Assembly (NCBI GenBank): GCA_011045955.1
Contig: DSBV01000126.1
Coordinates: 16,139 to 80,138 of the forward strand
Direction of reading: 5' to 3'
Length of the DNA: 64,000 nt
Origin: Bacteroidales bacterium
GTDB taxonomy: Bacteria; Bacteroidota; Bacteroidia; Bacteroidales; Tenuifilaceae
A program made the translations under genes and the position numbers. Positions within the stretch are counted from its first letter, which is position 1, and every line of letters begins with the position of its first letter. Shown here in pieces: positions 1 through 9,561 of the stretch. The notes under the pieces were generated by a model that had not been told where the DNA came from, searched no databases, and was given only the letters and a program-made list of their open reading frames with translations.

Positions 1-771
1 TAATTCTATTTTGTGTAAGAATTGTATTGCTTTTATCAATCTGCGCTATTTAGAATAGTGACTCCAATAACATTCTGATCTTGCTAAATGATAACGTTCT
101 AAGTGTAAAGTAATCAGGAGGTTTTGTTTGTGTTCTAATGTTTTAACTATCAACTAAACAAATAACACAGCGTTACACAGTGAAAATCAATATTATCTGC
201 GAAATCTGCGTTCCATTCCAGATCACGAAATACTATTCCTGTCATTCCGAGCCCGATATATCGGGATAAACTAAGTTTTATTTGATATTTAAAGGGGTAA
301 AGCTTTGGCTATTACATCTCTTTAGCGCGCGTCTCCAGACGCGTGCGTTCACTCTACTAATCGCCCTGTAGGGGCAAATCAAGTTAGCACAAGGTTTTAA
401 CCCTGGGTATTGTAGTATTCCATGTATTTGGCAATGCACGAATTGGATAAACCAAAGAGCCAGAATGAATCGTTGCTTCGCAAAAGGGAAAGTATGGCAA
501 AGAGCGATTTTAGGGAAAATCATTCGAAAAGGGAATAAGGCTTGAAGGCACAAAGAGATGTTTCGGCTTGAGTCAATCCCGATATATCGTTAGCTCAGCA
601 TAACAGAGAGATGTTTCAGCGGGGTTTATCCCGACAAATCAGGATTCAATGTGACAAATATCACTAACCAAACGATATTGATAATGTATTCTGGGATGGA
701 GACTATTCGATATTCGATAACTTAAGGGGTTATACATTATTACCCCTTTATGAATGATGTAGCTAAAAATT
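1..771. other. Non-coding, repeat-bearing spacer at the left edge
   Basis: I see no convincing gene here. Positions 240-605 hold a copy of the TGTCAT...ATGACA element described separately, and 609-660 holds a degenerate second copy of that element's right end. A phrase at about 203-220 resembling 'tctgcgttccattcca' recurs in the spacers near 22.86 kb and 35.26 kb. A possible 91-codon reading frame on the minus strand (278-553) lies inside the repeat and resembles frames in the other copies only because the DNA is repeated, so I do not call it a gene. The first 230 bases are AT-rich and unexplained. Confidence 0.6.
240..605. repeat. TGTCAT...ATGACA intergenic element, copy A
   Basis: The element starts with TGTCAT at 240 and ends with ATAACA (variant of ATGACA) at 600-605. 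Inside are a hairpin with arms CGCGTCT and AGACGCG at about 327-345, a GCCCT/AGGGGC hairpin at 363-375, a decayed version of the hairpin ending AACCCTGGG at about 390-408, and a stretch with 'aaccaaagagc' at about 450. A palindrome TCCCGATATATCG lies near the right end. The same order of parts is found at 34510-34809 and 34834-35165. It carries no transposase, so it looks like a non-autonomous MITE/REP-type element. This copy is the most diverged of the three. Confidence 0.6.
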
Positions 772-3129
772 CTATTTCTGCCTAAAAATACCAAGTACCC
801 CAATTATACTTCCAGCGTCAGAGGTTAATGGGTATAAGCTTACTGAGCCTTTCATTTCCTGACTGTTGGCAAAGGTGAGTAAAATCTTGCGGTTAACTAC
901 CGGGCTTTTCCTGCGGGCAACATCCTCGGTTAAATCCCAAAGTTTACGAGCAGTATCCTCTGGCAGGAGGTCAAATTCATTCAACCCAATTGCCTCCTCG
1001 ACTGAGGTTATGCCAAGCAGCTGAACCAGTGAATTGCTAATCCGGCGGTAGCGGCCATCGGCATCCTTCTGGAAAATTAAATCGCTAGAGTTGAGCAAAA
1101 GGCTTTCGAGTATGGTTTTATCTTCGCGGAGCTGAGCCTGGATGGCATCCTGTTCATGGCGTTTACGCTCCATCTGCTCCTGGGTGGCGTGGAGCTCCTC
1201 CATGTTCTGGCGCATTTCTTCCTCCTGTGCGCGCATTTCTTCAGCTTGCTGTTGGGTTTGGGATAATAGCTGAGCTGTACGCATGTTTATTTTAACGCTT
1301 GCAAGGGTTGCGGCAATGCTAGCAGCTAACTTCTCAATAAAATCTACTTGATATTCCTGGTATGGTGTAAAGGTTGCAAGTTCAACCACACCCTGAACAA
1401 TATCGTTAGCAATTAGGGGAACAATAAGAACGCATCGCGGATTTTCCTCGCCCAGTCCTGAGGTTATCTTTATATAATCGCGCGGAACATCAACCATAAA
1501 AATTGTTTTCTTCTCAACGTAGCATCGCCCAACGAGCCCCTCGTTTGGCAGAATAGTTTTTTCCATCAACTTTCGGCGGTTATACGCGTAGCATGCAGTC
1601 ATTTCAAGAACTGGATTGTTGGGGTCGTTCTCGCTTACAATAAACATACCCCCCTGAATTGAGCCGGTGTAACTTACCAGATTCTTAATAATCAGATAGG
1701 AAAGCTCGGTGATATTGTCGTTATGCTGACGGAGAACTTCACCGAAAAGCGCCATGCCTTGGGTAGCCCATATTTGCTGTTGTTCTTCTTCCTTGCGTTT
1801 TTCCTCTAGCTCACGCGCCTTAATTAAGCTCCTTTGCATCTCCGTTAATGCTTTACCTAGCTTGTCCTTCTCGCTAAGCAGTTTGAATTCGGTATCGAGT
1901 TTTCCCTCACCAATTTCGCGGGCAAATTGTTCGGTATAGTTTAATCCGTCAATTAGCTTGTTAGCCGAGTGCGACATCTCCTCCAGCTCATCGCCTGTAT
2001 GCAGATATATCTTTTTATTAATATCTATATCGCCCTGAGCTATACTGTTAAGTAACTCAGTGGTGCGCTTTATGGGTTTTGAAATTCGAGCTGATATATA
2101 CCAAATGGCCAAAGCTTGTAATATAATACCCAATATAAAAACAAGAATTGTGAAAAATACTGACCTGCGGGCATCTTTAACAATCTCCGTCATGGGAATG
2201 GAAAGTATAAGCCCCCATGCGTTGGGCGATTCGCCTGGCTGCAAAATGCTTATTATATTTAGGTATTCCATCCCTGTGTTGTTAGAGAAAAAGAAATGGT
2301 TTTGCTTATCTTTTACCTTTTGGGTAAGGTTAAACCTGGACTCTAGCTCAGGGTAAATATTTGTAAAGTATTCCTTAGCATTTTCAGGGTTTGAATCGGC
2401 AATTATACGGCCATCGCCTGCAATTAGGCTTACATTTGTACCCGGGTAGGGTTTAATTTTTTCAATATCGGCTTGGAACTTTTCCAATGAGATATCAACG
2501 CCTCCGAGTCCAGCAAATTTACCATTTACCCTAATCGGCACGCTTAAGCTGGTTGCCAGCACTTCTTTACCACCAAACTCAAAGGTGTACGGATCGAGCA
2601 GCATCTCACAGTTGCAGATTTTTGATGCGTAGTAGTTGCTGGTTACAATATCACCTGTAATGTTTTTATGCTCAATATCAATGCCTATCTGTCCGTTGCT
2701 CAGGTATGCAGTTACAGAGCGCCTACCGTAGTTCTTTGTATAATCAGGGCGGAACGCAAAGTATTCCACTGTGTACCATATTGTTAAGTATCGAGGGTTA
2801 TTTGATACCTGATTCCGTAAGATATTGAAAAATATGGAATCGAGAGTAACAGTGTCGAATCTGGGGTAGATGTAAAGGGCGTGCGCCAGGGCCCTTGAAA
2901 ACCCCATATCCAAATCGAGTTCCGATTTTAAACGGAAAGCCGATTTTTGGGCTTCGGCCTGTGCTATCTTTATGGCATTATCGCGAGCAATACTGTTCAC
3001 CCTTATGCTTATGAATGAACCAATTACAATCATTATTGCTACCGAGGTGGTTAAAACCCATAGCAGAAGCTTGGCGCCAATCCGCATCCTTATTTTGTCG
3101 GTACTAATGTTTAATTTTCCAATTCTCAT
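772..3129 (-). CDS. Cache-HAMP-GAF-PAS membrane sensor lacking an output domain
   Basis: Signal-sensing inner-membrane protein of 785 aa. An N-terminal membrane segment (about 17-42) and a second one (about 320-345) enclose a periplasmic dCache-like ligand domain. A HAMP linker (about 346-398), a coiled coil, a GAF domain (about 476-606), a second coiled coil with the 'EEMRQNMEELHATQEQ' signature often seen in Bacteroidota GAF/PAS proteins, and a C-terminal PAS domain (about 683-785) follow. There is no histidine kinase, GGDEF, phosphatase or receiver domain, so the output must be by protein contact or the gene has lost one. I start it at 3129 (MRIGKLN) because the upstream extension adds only a basic non-conserved tail. 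It is divergent from the TPR-SpoIIE phosphatase gene at 3314, a plausible partner (inference). Confidence 0.85.
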   Translation of the reverse strand: MRIGKLNISTDKIRMRIGAKLLLWVLTTSVAIMIVIGSFISIRVNSIARDNAIKIAQAEAQKSAFRLKSELDLDMGFSRALAHALYIYPRFDTVTLDSIFFNILRNQVSNNPRYLTIWYTVEYFAFRPDYTKNYGRRSVTAYLSNGQIGIDIEHKNITGDIVTSNYYASKICNCEMLLDPYTFEFGGKEVLATSLSVPIRVNGKFAGLGGVDISLEKFQADIEKIKPYPGTNVSLIAGDGRIIADSNPENAKEYFTNIYPELESRFNLTQKVKDKQNHFFFSNNTGMEYLNIISILQPGESPNAWGLILSIPMTEIVKDARRSVFFTILVFILGIILQALAIWYISARISKPIKRTTELLNSIAQGDIDINKKIYLHTGDELEEMSHSANKLIDGLNYTEQFAREIGEGKLDTEFKLLSEKDKLGKALTEMQRSLIKARELEEKRKEEEQQQIWATQGMALFGEVLRQHNDNITELSYLIIKNLVSYTGSIQGGMFIVSENDPNNPVLEMTACYAYNRRKLMEKTILPNEGLVGRCYVEKKTIFMVDVPRDYIKITSGLGEENPRCVLIVPLIANDIVQGVVELATFTPYQEYQVDFIEKLAASIAATLASVKINMRTAQLLSQTQQQAEEMRAQEEEMRQNMEELHATQEQMERKRHEQDAIQAQLREDKTILESLLLNSSDLIFQKDADGRYRRISNSLVQLLGITSVEEAIGLNEFDLLPEDTARKLWDLTEDVARRKSPVVNRKILLTFANSQEMKGSVSLYPLTSDAGSIIGVLGIFRQK

Positions 3130-3313
3130 GTTACCAGTATGTTTTACGGTTACAATTTTAATGGTAAAACCGCACAATCGTTTGCAATGGTTAAAAATAC
3201 GAAAATGTTTTAGCACAATACAATTTTTTCAAAATTTCGTAATAGTTCACCGGTAAAAAATTAGCCCATCAATTTTTTTTGGTAAATTGCTCCAGGTTGA
3301 ACAGGTCAGCACC

Positions 3314-5605
3314 ATGAAAATATTGGATATTAAAACGAGCATCACTTATTTGACATTTTCGGCTATAAGTATTTTCACAGGTTTGCATGCCCAGGAAATC
3401 GATAGCCTTTTAAGGCTATCGGAGCATTACCGGACAGTTAACCCCGACTCGGCTGTAAATTTTGCCAGGCAAGCTTTGGCAAAAGTTGACGCAGTAAATC
3501 AACCCGATATTGTGGCCCGGGTTTACTTTAGTTTAGGGTATGCCTACTACAACCGCAACGACTTTGAACTAGCTCTGGAACATTTCAATAAGTCGCTGAT
3601 GCTGGCTGAGCAATTGGATAATATCCAACTTCAGGCCTTAGTCCATAACCGTATTGGCAACGTGTACCAGCTAAAGAGTTACTACAACCAAGCCATTGAT
3701 AAGTATAAAAAAGCATTGGACTACAATTACAAGATAGGGAACAAAGTAGAGATTGCCCGCACGTTAGTTAATATTGGCACTGTGTTTGCAATCACGGGAT
3801 ATTTCTCAATTGCCTTGCAGTACATGCTCGATGCCCTTGAAATTTTTGAGCAATCGGGCGAAACCGAGGGCATGGCTTGGACATCGTTAAGCATCTCGCG
3901 CCTTTTTAGTCGTTTGGAGATTAATGAAAGGGCTCTGCAGTATGCCGAGAACGCCTTAAACCATTACCGCAGGCTTAGTAATCAAACCGGAATAACCTTA
4001 GCGCAAACCGAACTGGCCAACATATACTACCATACTGGTATGCACGACAAAGCGCTCGACTTACTGGAAAAGATAGTTGATGAGAATTCACGCACCCGAA
4101 ACATACATGCTCAAGCAGCCAATTACCTGCTAATAGGAATTATCTACTTTGATAAAAAACAATACGGGCAGTCCGAGCACTACCTTAACCTATCGCAACA
4201 TCTGAAACAGCAAGTGAACGATAGTATTGACATGGCAAAGCTTAACCGATACATGGGCGAACTTGAACTGCAAAAGGGAAACTTTGCCAAAGGAGTTACC
4301 CTATTGAACAAAGCGTTAAACGATGCCCAAAAGCAAAAGATTACAACCGATTTGCGCGACATTTACCATAGCTTATCGAACGCGGAGCGGAGAAAAGGTA
4401 ATTACCTAAAGGCATACGAGTACTTTACCAACTATTCGGCGCTTAAGGATAGCGTTAACGCCAGCCAAATAGCTAAGTTGGAGATGCAGTACGACTTTGA
4501 AAAAAGAGAAAAGGAACAGGAGCTTATCTCGCGCCAACGCGATGCCATGCAGCAAGCCAGGCTTGAACGGCAACGAATGGCAACTCTGCTTATTTCAATA
4601 GCTTTAGTTTTGAGCCTTGCTCTGGCAGCGGTAGTGTTCAAATTCTACCGCGAAAAAAAGAGAACCAACCAAATTCTCATACAACAGAACACGGAAATAT
4701 TAAGGCAAAAAAACGAAATTGAAAATCAGAAACAGGAGATTGAGGCCCAGCGCGATCTGGCCGAAAGGCAGCGTGACCAAATAGCCGAACAACAAAAGCA
4801 AATAACCGATAGTATTAAGTATGCTAGCCGTATTCAGGCTGCAGTTCTTCCTCGTAACCAGCAAATTTCCACGCTGCTTCGCGACCACTTTGTATTCTAC
4901 CAGCCCAAAAACATTGTTAGTGGCGATTTCTTTTGGGTAACCAAACTCACCGATGGTAGAGTTGCGATAGCAGCAGCCGATTGTACTGGCCATGGTGTTC
5001 CCGGTGCTTTTATGAGTATGCTTGGAATTACCCTGCTAAAAGAACTAACTGCAACGCAACATTTTGAGAATGCAGCCGATATCCTTTCCCGCTTACGCCG
5101 CCTAGTAATTGCCTCGCTCAATCCAGCCGAAACCGATAACGATTCCCACGACGGCATGGATATGGGTATGCTCATAATTGACCGGAAAAAAATGGAGGCC
5201 CACTACGCAGGCGCATATTTCCCCTTGTTGATCATTAGGGACTCCTCATTGCAAGCCCCACCTAAACACTCAAAACCCATTACTGCCAACGGTAAAACTC
5301 TTTACGAAATTAAAGGCGATAAAATGCCTATTGGGCATCACATTATTGAGGAGCAAATGTTTACCAACCATGTATTAGCAATCTTTGAGAACGACCAATT
5401 CTACATGCTTTCCGATGGGTATTCCGACCAGTTTGGTGGCCCTAAAAACTCAAAATTTATGATGGTGAACCTCAAAAAACTGCTGCTCGATATTCACCAC
5501 CTGCCATTAAATACCCAGCAAGGTATCTTACAGGAAAAATTTTATGAGTTTAAGGGTAACGAAAAACAGGTTGATGATATACTTATTATGGGATTTAGGA
5601 TTTGA
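3314..5605 (+). CDS. TPR-repeat SpoIIE-family (PP2C-type) serine phosphatase
   Basis: A 763-aa membrane-anchored phosphatase. A signal peptide (about 1-26, ending LHAQ) precedes a run of tetratricopeptide repeats (about 30-390), a single membrane helix (about 421-445), a coiled coil (446-500), and a C-terminal SpoIIE/RsbU phosphatase domain (about 505-763). Metal-binding acidic residues are visible: D538 in GDFFW, D556 in AADCTGHG and D754/D755 in DDILIMG. SpoIIE-type enzymes dephosphorylate anti-sigma-factor antagonists or related proteins; no such substrate gene is in the window. The ATG at 3314 is chosen because it directly starts the signal peptide; an upstream frame from 3287 would bury it. 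TPRs in the periplasm joined to a cytoplasmic phosphatase suggest that an envelope signal controls phosphatase activity. Confidence 0.88.
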   Translation: MKILDIKTSITYLTFSAISIFTGLHAQEIDSLLRLSEHYRTVNPDSAVNFARQALAKVDAVNQPDIVARVYFSLGYAYYNRNDFELALEHFNKSLMLAEQLDNIQLQALVHNRIGNVYQLKSYYNQAIDKYKKALDYNYKIGNKVEIARTLVNIGTVFAITGYFSIALQYMLDALEIFEQSGETEGMAWTSLSISRLFSRLEINERALQYAENALNHYRRLSNQTGITLAQTELANIYYHTGMHDKALDLLEKIVDENSRTRNIHAQAANYLLIGIIYFDKKQYGQSEHYLNLSQHLKQQVNDSIDMAKLNRYMGELELQKGNFAKGVTLLNKALNDAQKQKITTDLRDIYHSLSNAERRKGNYLKAYEYFTNYSALKDSVNASQIAKLEMQYDFEKREKEQELISRQRDAMQQARLERQRMATLLISIALVLSLALAAVVFKFYREKKRTNQILIQQNTEILRQKNEIENQKQEIEAQRDLAERQRDQIAEQQKQITDSIKYASRIQAAVLPRNQQISTLLRDHFVFYQPKNIVSGDFFWVTKLTDGRVAIAAADCTGHGVPGAFMSMLGITLLKELTATQHFENAADILSRLRRLVIASLNPAETDNDSHDGMDMGMLIIDRKKMEAHYAGAYFPLLIIRDSSLQAPPKHSKPITANGKTLYEIKGDKMPIGHHIIEEQMFTNHVLAIFENDQFYMLSDGYSDQFGGPKNSKFMMVNLKKLLLDIHHLPLNTQQGILQEKFYEFKGNEKQVDDILIMGFRI

Positions 5606-5851
5606 CAGGCAAATTTCAATCAATTCATATAAATCTCAAACTCACACTCGGGTTTACCTGCTGCCTTTTCACTATTCCCTTAACTTCCTCTAACTCCATC
5701 TTATTCTTTCTATTCCGATTTATTCCGATTCATTCCTCTGGAAATTATCCCGCTTGAATTTATTAATTTATAGTACTTGAAATTAATCACGCTTAAACCA
5801 TTAGCAGAAAATCGTTTTTTAACTTTTTTTTCAATTTTTCGTAAAGTATCA

Positions 5852-5859
5852 TATGTTTG
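5852..5859 (+). promoter_or_regulatory. Probable -7 box for the TPR hybrid kinase
   Basis: TATGTTTG matches the Bacteroidota -7 consensus TAnnTTTG and lies 17 nt before the ATG at 5877. It is centred within a small inverted repeat (ATCATA...TATGAT, 5849-5866). There is no good -33 TTTG at the usual spacing, only a T-run. The rest of the 5606-5876 spacer is AT-rich with a short direct repeat 'attccgattta/attccgattca' near 5713-5735 and no visible gene. Confidence 0.4.
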
Positions 5860-5876
5860 TATGATAAAGTCGAACT

Positions 5877-8342
5877 ATGCAAAGCATACAATTTGCACAT
5901 AGGGTTTTGAAACATTTTGCTTTTGTTTTGCTAATGCAATTCCCATTCTCAGTTTTTTCCCAGCCAAAATCCGATAGTATTGCAGTTAAGGCCCTAATCG
6001 ATTCTGCGGCTAACGCAAAATCGCCACAAGTAAGAATAGCATTTGCACGCGAGGCATACCATAAGGCAATAGCCACAAATAGCAAGCGGTTGATTGCTGA
6101 TGCTACTCACGCAATGGGTAACGCTCTTTTTAGGCTAAACAGCTACGATACCGCGATCGACACTCTACAAAGGGCGTTGGTTCTTTATAATATTGTTGGT
6201 GATAGCGCTGGAAGGGCAAAAACCTACTTCACCCTTGGGTCTTGCTTTGTGCGGAAGTCGAACTATGTAAAGGCAATTCAACTAATTGAAGAGAGTGTAA
6301 AGCTGGCTTCATTGCTTAGTGATAGCGCGTTGCTTTCCAGCTGCTATAATACACTGGGGATTATTTACTATACTCTTGATAACTACCCTACATCAATCGA
6401 TTTTTTTGAAAAAGCAGCAAACTACTACGAAAAAACTCACAGTTACAAAAACTATGTACGGGTTAAAGGAAATATTGGATTATGCCTTATTAAGACGGGC
6501 GAAAAGGATAGTGCTAAGAAGATTTTTTTTAGTACGCTTGGTAACTATGGCAAGTATATGGATTCGCTTATGCTTGCATCGTTCTTTGATAACATTGGCG
6601 TTCTATACGAGGCTTTAGGCAAAATCGATTCGGCATTGCACTACCATAACCATTCATTAAATATTAGTAAAAAAATTAAATCATCACGAGGAATTGCTTT
6701 AAGTAACCTGGCAATTGGCCGATGCTACAACGGTCAGAGCAAATACAGTGTGGCAAGGGCATACCTCCTTACTGCCAAACAAGTATCCCAAAAAAATAAG
6801 TTAGAATATATTACTGCACAGGCCAACAGGCAGCTCGCCACTTGTTACGAAGAACTTGGCGATTTTAAAAGTTCTCAGAGATGCCTAAAGGAGTTTTTGG
6901 AGTATAACGATAAAACATTCACCAAGAAAATGGTGAATCAGGTTGCTCAATTGCACTCGATGTTGCAAATAGAAAAGCAAGAAAAGGAGAATCAACAGCT
7001 ACAGCTGCAACTTGAACTAAAATCGTTAAATGAACAGAAGGATAAAAAGATCATCACTTTGTACACAATCTTTTCAATACTTTTGCTCCTTACTCTTAGC
7101 ATTATTGTTTACTTTGCCCTTCAGCTCTCCCAAAAGAAAAAGCTATTAGAGCATACAAACTCTCAGCTTTTCAGGTTCAATAATGAGCTCGATTCCCTGG
7201 TAAAACATAGAACCAGAGAGTTAAATAATGCTCTTGACCAAATTAGGGAGCTGGAGAGAATTAAATCCGCTTTCATGGCAAACATCAGCCATGAAATCCG
7301 AACACCCCTGAATGGTGTACTGGGACTCACCTACTACCTCTCGTCATCAGAATGCCCTGCTGAAGAGCGTTCGCAGATAGGTGAACAGGTTAAGCGCTTA
7401 GGAAATAAACTTGTAAGAATAGTTGACGATATCCTTGAACTTTCAAAAATTGAAACTAACCAGGTAAACCTGCTGCTGTCCGAGGTCAACCTAAATCAGC
7501 TCCTCGATAAGGTTTACAAGGAATTTGACACCATTGCCGAGTTTGATGATAAGAAACTCTTTTTTAGGGTGAATAAATCGCTACCCAACGATAAGGCAGT
7601 AGTAATAAGCGATTACTACCGATTGCGAAGCATTGTTATTCACCTTTTAGAGAATGCTTTTAAGTTCACGAACCAGGGTGGTATTGAAATGGGTTACTCC
7701 ATAAACGAGAACTCGTTGCTATACCTATACGTAAAGGATACAGGGGTGGGTATACCTGACGATATCCAGAAGAAAGTTTTTGAGCGTTTTTATAAGCACT
7801 TAGATGATTCCAGCCCAATATTTTACGATGGTTTAGGAATTGGATTAACCATAGCCATGGGTTATGCCATTGCGTTAGGGGGTAGCATCAAGCTTCAATC
7901 TTCACCGGGGCAAGGCTCTACTTTTACTCTTGTATTACCTATTAGGGTAACCAACTCAAACTCCAACAAGGAGGCTTTCAACTTTACTGGTAAAAGAATA
8001 CTGGTGGTAGAAGACGATCTGATTAACTACCAGTACCTACACGCCTTGCTTAGTAAAACTGGTGCTACTGTTACTCATATTAAAAATGGCGAGGATGCCA
8101 TAGAGGCAGCCACTATTGATAGGGCTGCCGATTTAATTCTTCTGGACATACAGTTACCTTTTAAAAGCGGCATAGAGGCTGCCATTGAGATACGAAAAGT
8201 AAATAAAGAAATTCCCATAATAGCACAAACTGCCACTGATTCTGATTATGTTAATGCCTGTCTGGAAGCTGGTTGTAATGCTTTTATCACAAAACCAATC
8301 GATCCCGATGAACTACTCTCTCTTATTAACCGATTCCTATAA
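5877..8342 (+). CDS. TPR-containing hybrid sensor histidine kinase
   Basis: An 821-aa hybrid two-component kinase. It has a signal peptide (about 1-28, ending VFSQ), periplasmic TPR repeats (about 45-350), a coiled coil, and one membrane helix (about 391-415). A HisKA domain follows with phospho-acceptor H472 in NISHEIRTPLNG. The HATPase domain (about 570-690) has N-box HLLENAFKF, DTGVGIP and GLGIGLT. A C-terminal receiver (about 703-820) has acceptor D757 in LLLDIQLP and lysine in FITKPID. There is no DNA-binding domain, so the signal must pass to another protein. The domain order matches the SpoIIE phosphatase upstream (signal peptide, TPR, TM, effector), suggesting related periplasmic inputs. 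It ends at a strong bidirectional terminator. Confidence 0.93.
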   Translation: MQSIQFAHRVLKHFAFVLLMQFPFSVFSQPKSDSIAVKALIDSAANAKSPQVRIAFAREAYHKAIATNSKRLIADATHAMGNALFRLNSYDTAIDTLQRALVLYNIVGDSAGRAKTYFTLGSCFVRKSNYVKAIQLIEESVKLASLLSDSALLSSCYNTLGIIYYTLDNYPTSIDFFEKAANYYEKTHSYKNYVRVKGNIGLCLIKTGEKDSAKKIFFSTLGNYGKYMDSLMLASFFDNIGVLYEALGKIDSALHYHNHSLNISKKIKSSRGIALSNLAIGRCYNGQSKYSVARAYLLTAKQVSQKNKLEYITAQANRQLATCYEELGDFKSSQRCLKEFLEYNDKTFTKKMVNQVAQLHSMLQIEKQEKENQQLQLQLELKSLNEQKDKKIITLYTIFSILLLLTLSIIVYFALQLSQKKKLLEHTNSQLFRFNNELDSLVKHRTRELNNALDQIRELERIKSAFMANISHEIRTPLNGVLGLTYYLSSSECPAEERSQIGEQVKRLGNKLVRIVDDILELSKIETNQVNLLLSEVNLNQLLDKVYKEFDTIAEFDDKKLFFRVNKSLPNDKAVVISDYYRLRSIVIHLLENAFKFTNQGGIEMGYSINENSLLYLYVKDTGVGIPDDIQKKVFERFYKHLDDSSPIFYDGLGIGLTIAMGYAIALGGSIKLQSSPGQGSTFTLVLPIRVTNSNSNKEAFNFTGKRILVVEDDLINYQYLHALLSKTGATVTHIKNGEDAIEAATIDRAADLILLDIQLPFKSGIEAAIEIRKVNKEIPIIAQTATDSDYVNACLEAGCNAFITKPIDPDELLSLINRFL

Positions 8343-8378
8343 ACCATAAACCCCAACATAGGTTGGGGTTTATGGTTT
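8341..8378. terminator. Bidirectional intrinsic terminator
   Basis: A perfect 17-bp stem (8341-8357 with 8362-8378) around a 4-nt loop sits between the convergent kinase gene and ychF. The kinase stop codon overlaps its left edge. A/T-rich flanks on both sides fit termination in both directions. Confidence 0.85.
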
Positions 8379-8391
8379 ATTTGGCTGTTTT

Positions 8392-9483
8392 TTATATGTT
8401 GAAACGGATATGCAGAATATCACCATCCTCCACAACGTAATTCTTACCTTCAACAAATAACTTTCCCTTTTCGCGGCAGGCGTGTTCAGAGCCAAGGGTA
8501 ATAAAATCGTTATACTTCATAACCTCGGCCCTAATAAACCCGCGTTCAAGGTCGGAATGTATAACACCGGCAGCCTGCGGGGCTGTCATCCCTTTTTTGA
8601 TTGTCCATGCCCTAATTTCTTTTGGCCCTACAGTAAAAAAGGTTTCGAGGTTCAGAAGAGAGTATGCCGCTCTGATAAGCTTTTTAACGCCGGGCTCAGT
8701 AAGTCCTACATCGGCCAAAAAGGCTTTGCGGTCATCCTCACTTTCCAGTTCCGATATTTCGGCTTCAACCTTGCCGGCAATTATCAGGATTTCGGCATTT
8801 TCATCCTTTAGGAACTCCTTTACTCTATCGGAGTATGGATTACCGTTCATAGCCGATTTTTCATCAACATTGCAAACGTAAATTACGGGTTTGGTAGTAA
8901 GCAGGAAAAGGTCGTCAACATACTTTTTATCGTGCTCATCAACGGGGACAGTTGAGGCGTTTTTGAAAGCTTCGAGGTGGTTTTTATACACCGAAAGCAC
9001 CTCAAAAGCCTTTTTGGCTTCCTTATCGCCAACCTTTGAAGCTTTTTCAACCTTTTGTAACTTTTTCTCAACCGATTCCAGGTCGCGAACCTGCAGCTCA
9101 AAGTTCACCGTTTCGATATCGCGAACCGGGTCGATTGAACCATCGATGTGTGGTAACGAGAGATCGTCGAAACAGCGTAGCACGTGGATTAACGCATCGC
9201 AGTTACGAACATCGGCCAGGAACTTGTTGCCCTCGCCCTTACCAGTTGTTTTTGACAAGCCCGGAATATCAACTATCTCAACGGTGGTATGAACTATTCG
9301 CTCAGTGGGTTGGATCTTTTCAAGTTCGTAAAGCCGGTTATCGGGAACGTTTATTGTACTGATGTTCGATTTACCTGTGCCCGTAGCCACATTGCTGGTT
9401 AAAGCCTTAGTGCTGGACATGCAGTTGAAAATAGTAGTTTTGCCCACGTTGGCAAGACCGATTATGCCACATTTTAAACCCAT
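8392..9483 (-). CDS. ychF: Ribosome-binding ATPase YchF
   Basis: A 363-aa Obg-family P-loop ATPase of normal length. The G1 motif is GLANVGKTT (usual family form GLPNVGKST), G3 is DIPGL, and the G4 position reads CNVDE. This NxxE form explains why YchF proteins prefer ATP over GTP. A helical hairpin domain lies in the middle (about 125-205) and a TGS domain at the C-terminus (about 280-362). Family knowledge: YchF binds ribosomes and modulates stress responses. It is a single-gene unit with a well-matched promoter just upstream and a terminator downstream. Confidence 0.97.
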   Translation of the reverse strand: MGLKCGIIGLANVGKTTIFNCMSSTKALTSNVATGTGKSNISTINVPDNRLYELEKIQPTERIVHTTVEIVDIPGLSKTTGKGEGNKFLADVRNCDALIHVLRCFDDLSLPHIDGSIDPVRDIETVNFELQVRDLESVEKKLQKVEKASKVGDKEAKKAFEVLSVYKNHLEAFKNASTVPVDEHDKKYVDDLFLLTTKPVIYVCNVDEKSAMNGNPYSDRVKEFLKDENAEILIIAGKVEAEISELESEDDRKAFLADVGLTEPGVKKLIRAAYSLLNLETFFTVGPKEIRAWTIKKGMTAPQAAGVIHSDLERGFIRAEVMKYNDFITLGSEHACREKGKLFVEGKNYVVEDGDILHIRFNI

Positions 9484-9505
9484 CGGAATTCAATTTATTT
9501 GAGCA

Positions 9506-9536
9506 CAAAATTACAGCAAATAGCTCAGATAACAAA
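9506..9536 (-). promoter_or_regulatory. Bacteroidota-type promoter of ychF
   Basis: On the minus strand TTTG (9533-9536), 19 nt, then TAATTTTG (9506-9513): a full match to the -33/-7 consensus. The start codon is about 22 nt downstream of the -7 box. The -33 element lies at the edge of the terminator of the upstream OmpA-family gene. Confidence 0.75.
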
Positions 9537-9556
9537 AAAGCGGCTAACGCCGCTTT
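9534..9556 (-). terminator. Intrinsic terminator of the OmpA-family gene
   Basis: Stem AAAGCGGC/GCCGCTTT (9537-9544 and 9549-9556) with loop of 4; on the minus strand it is followed by a T-run. It lies 6 nt after the stop codon at 9562. Confidence 0.8.
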
Positions 9557-9561
9557 AGAGT

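Noticed and set aside
278..553. 91-codon minus-strand frame resembling frames at 34573-34845 and 34842-35051
   Set aside because: All three lie inside the TGTCAT...ATGACA repeat; similarity comes from repeated DNA, with Cys/His/Trp-rich composition and no promoter or homology to a known family.
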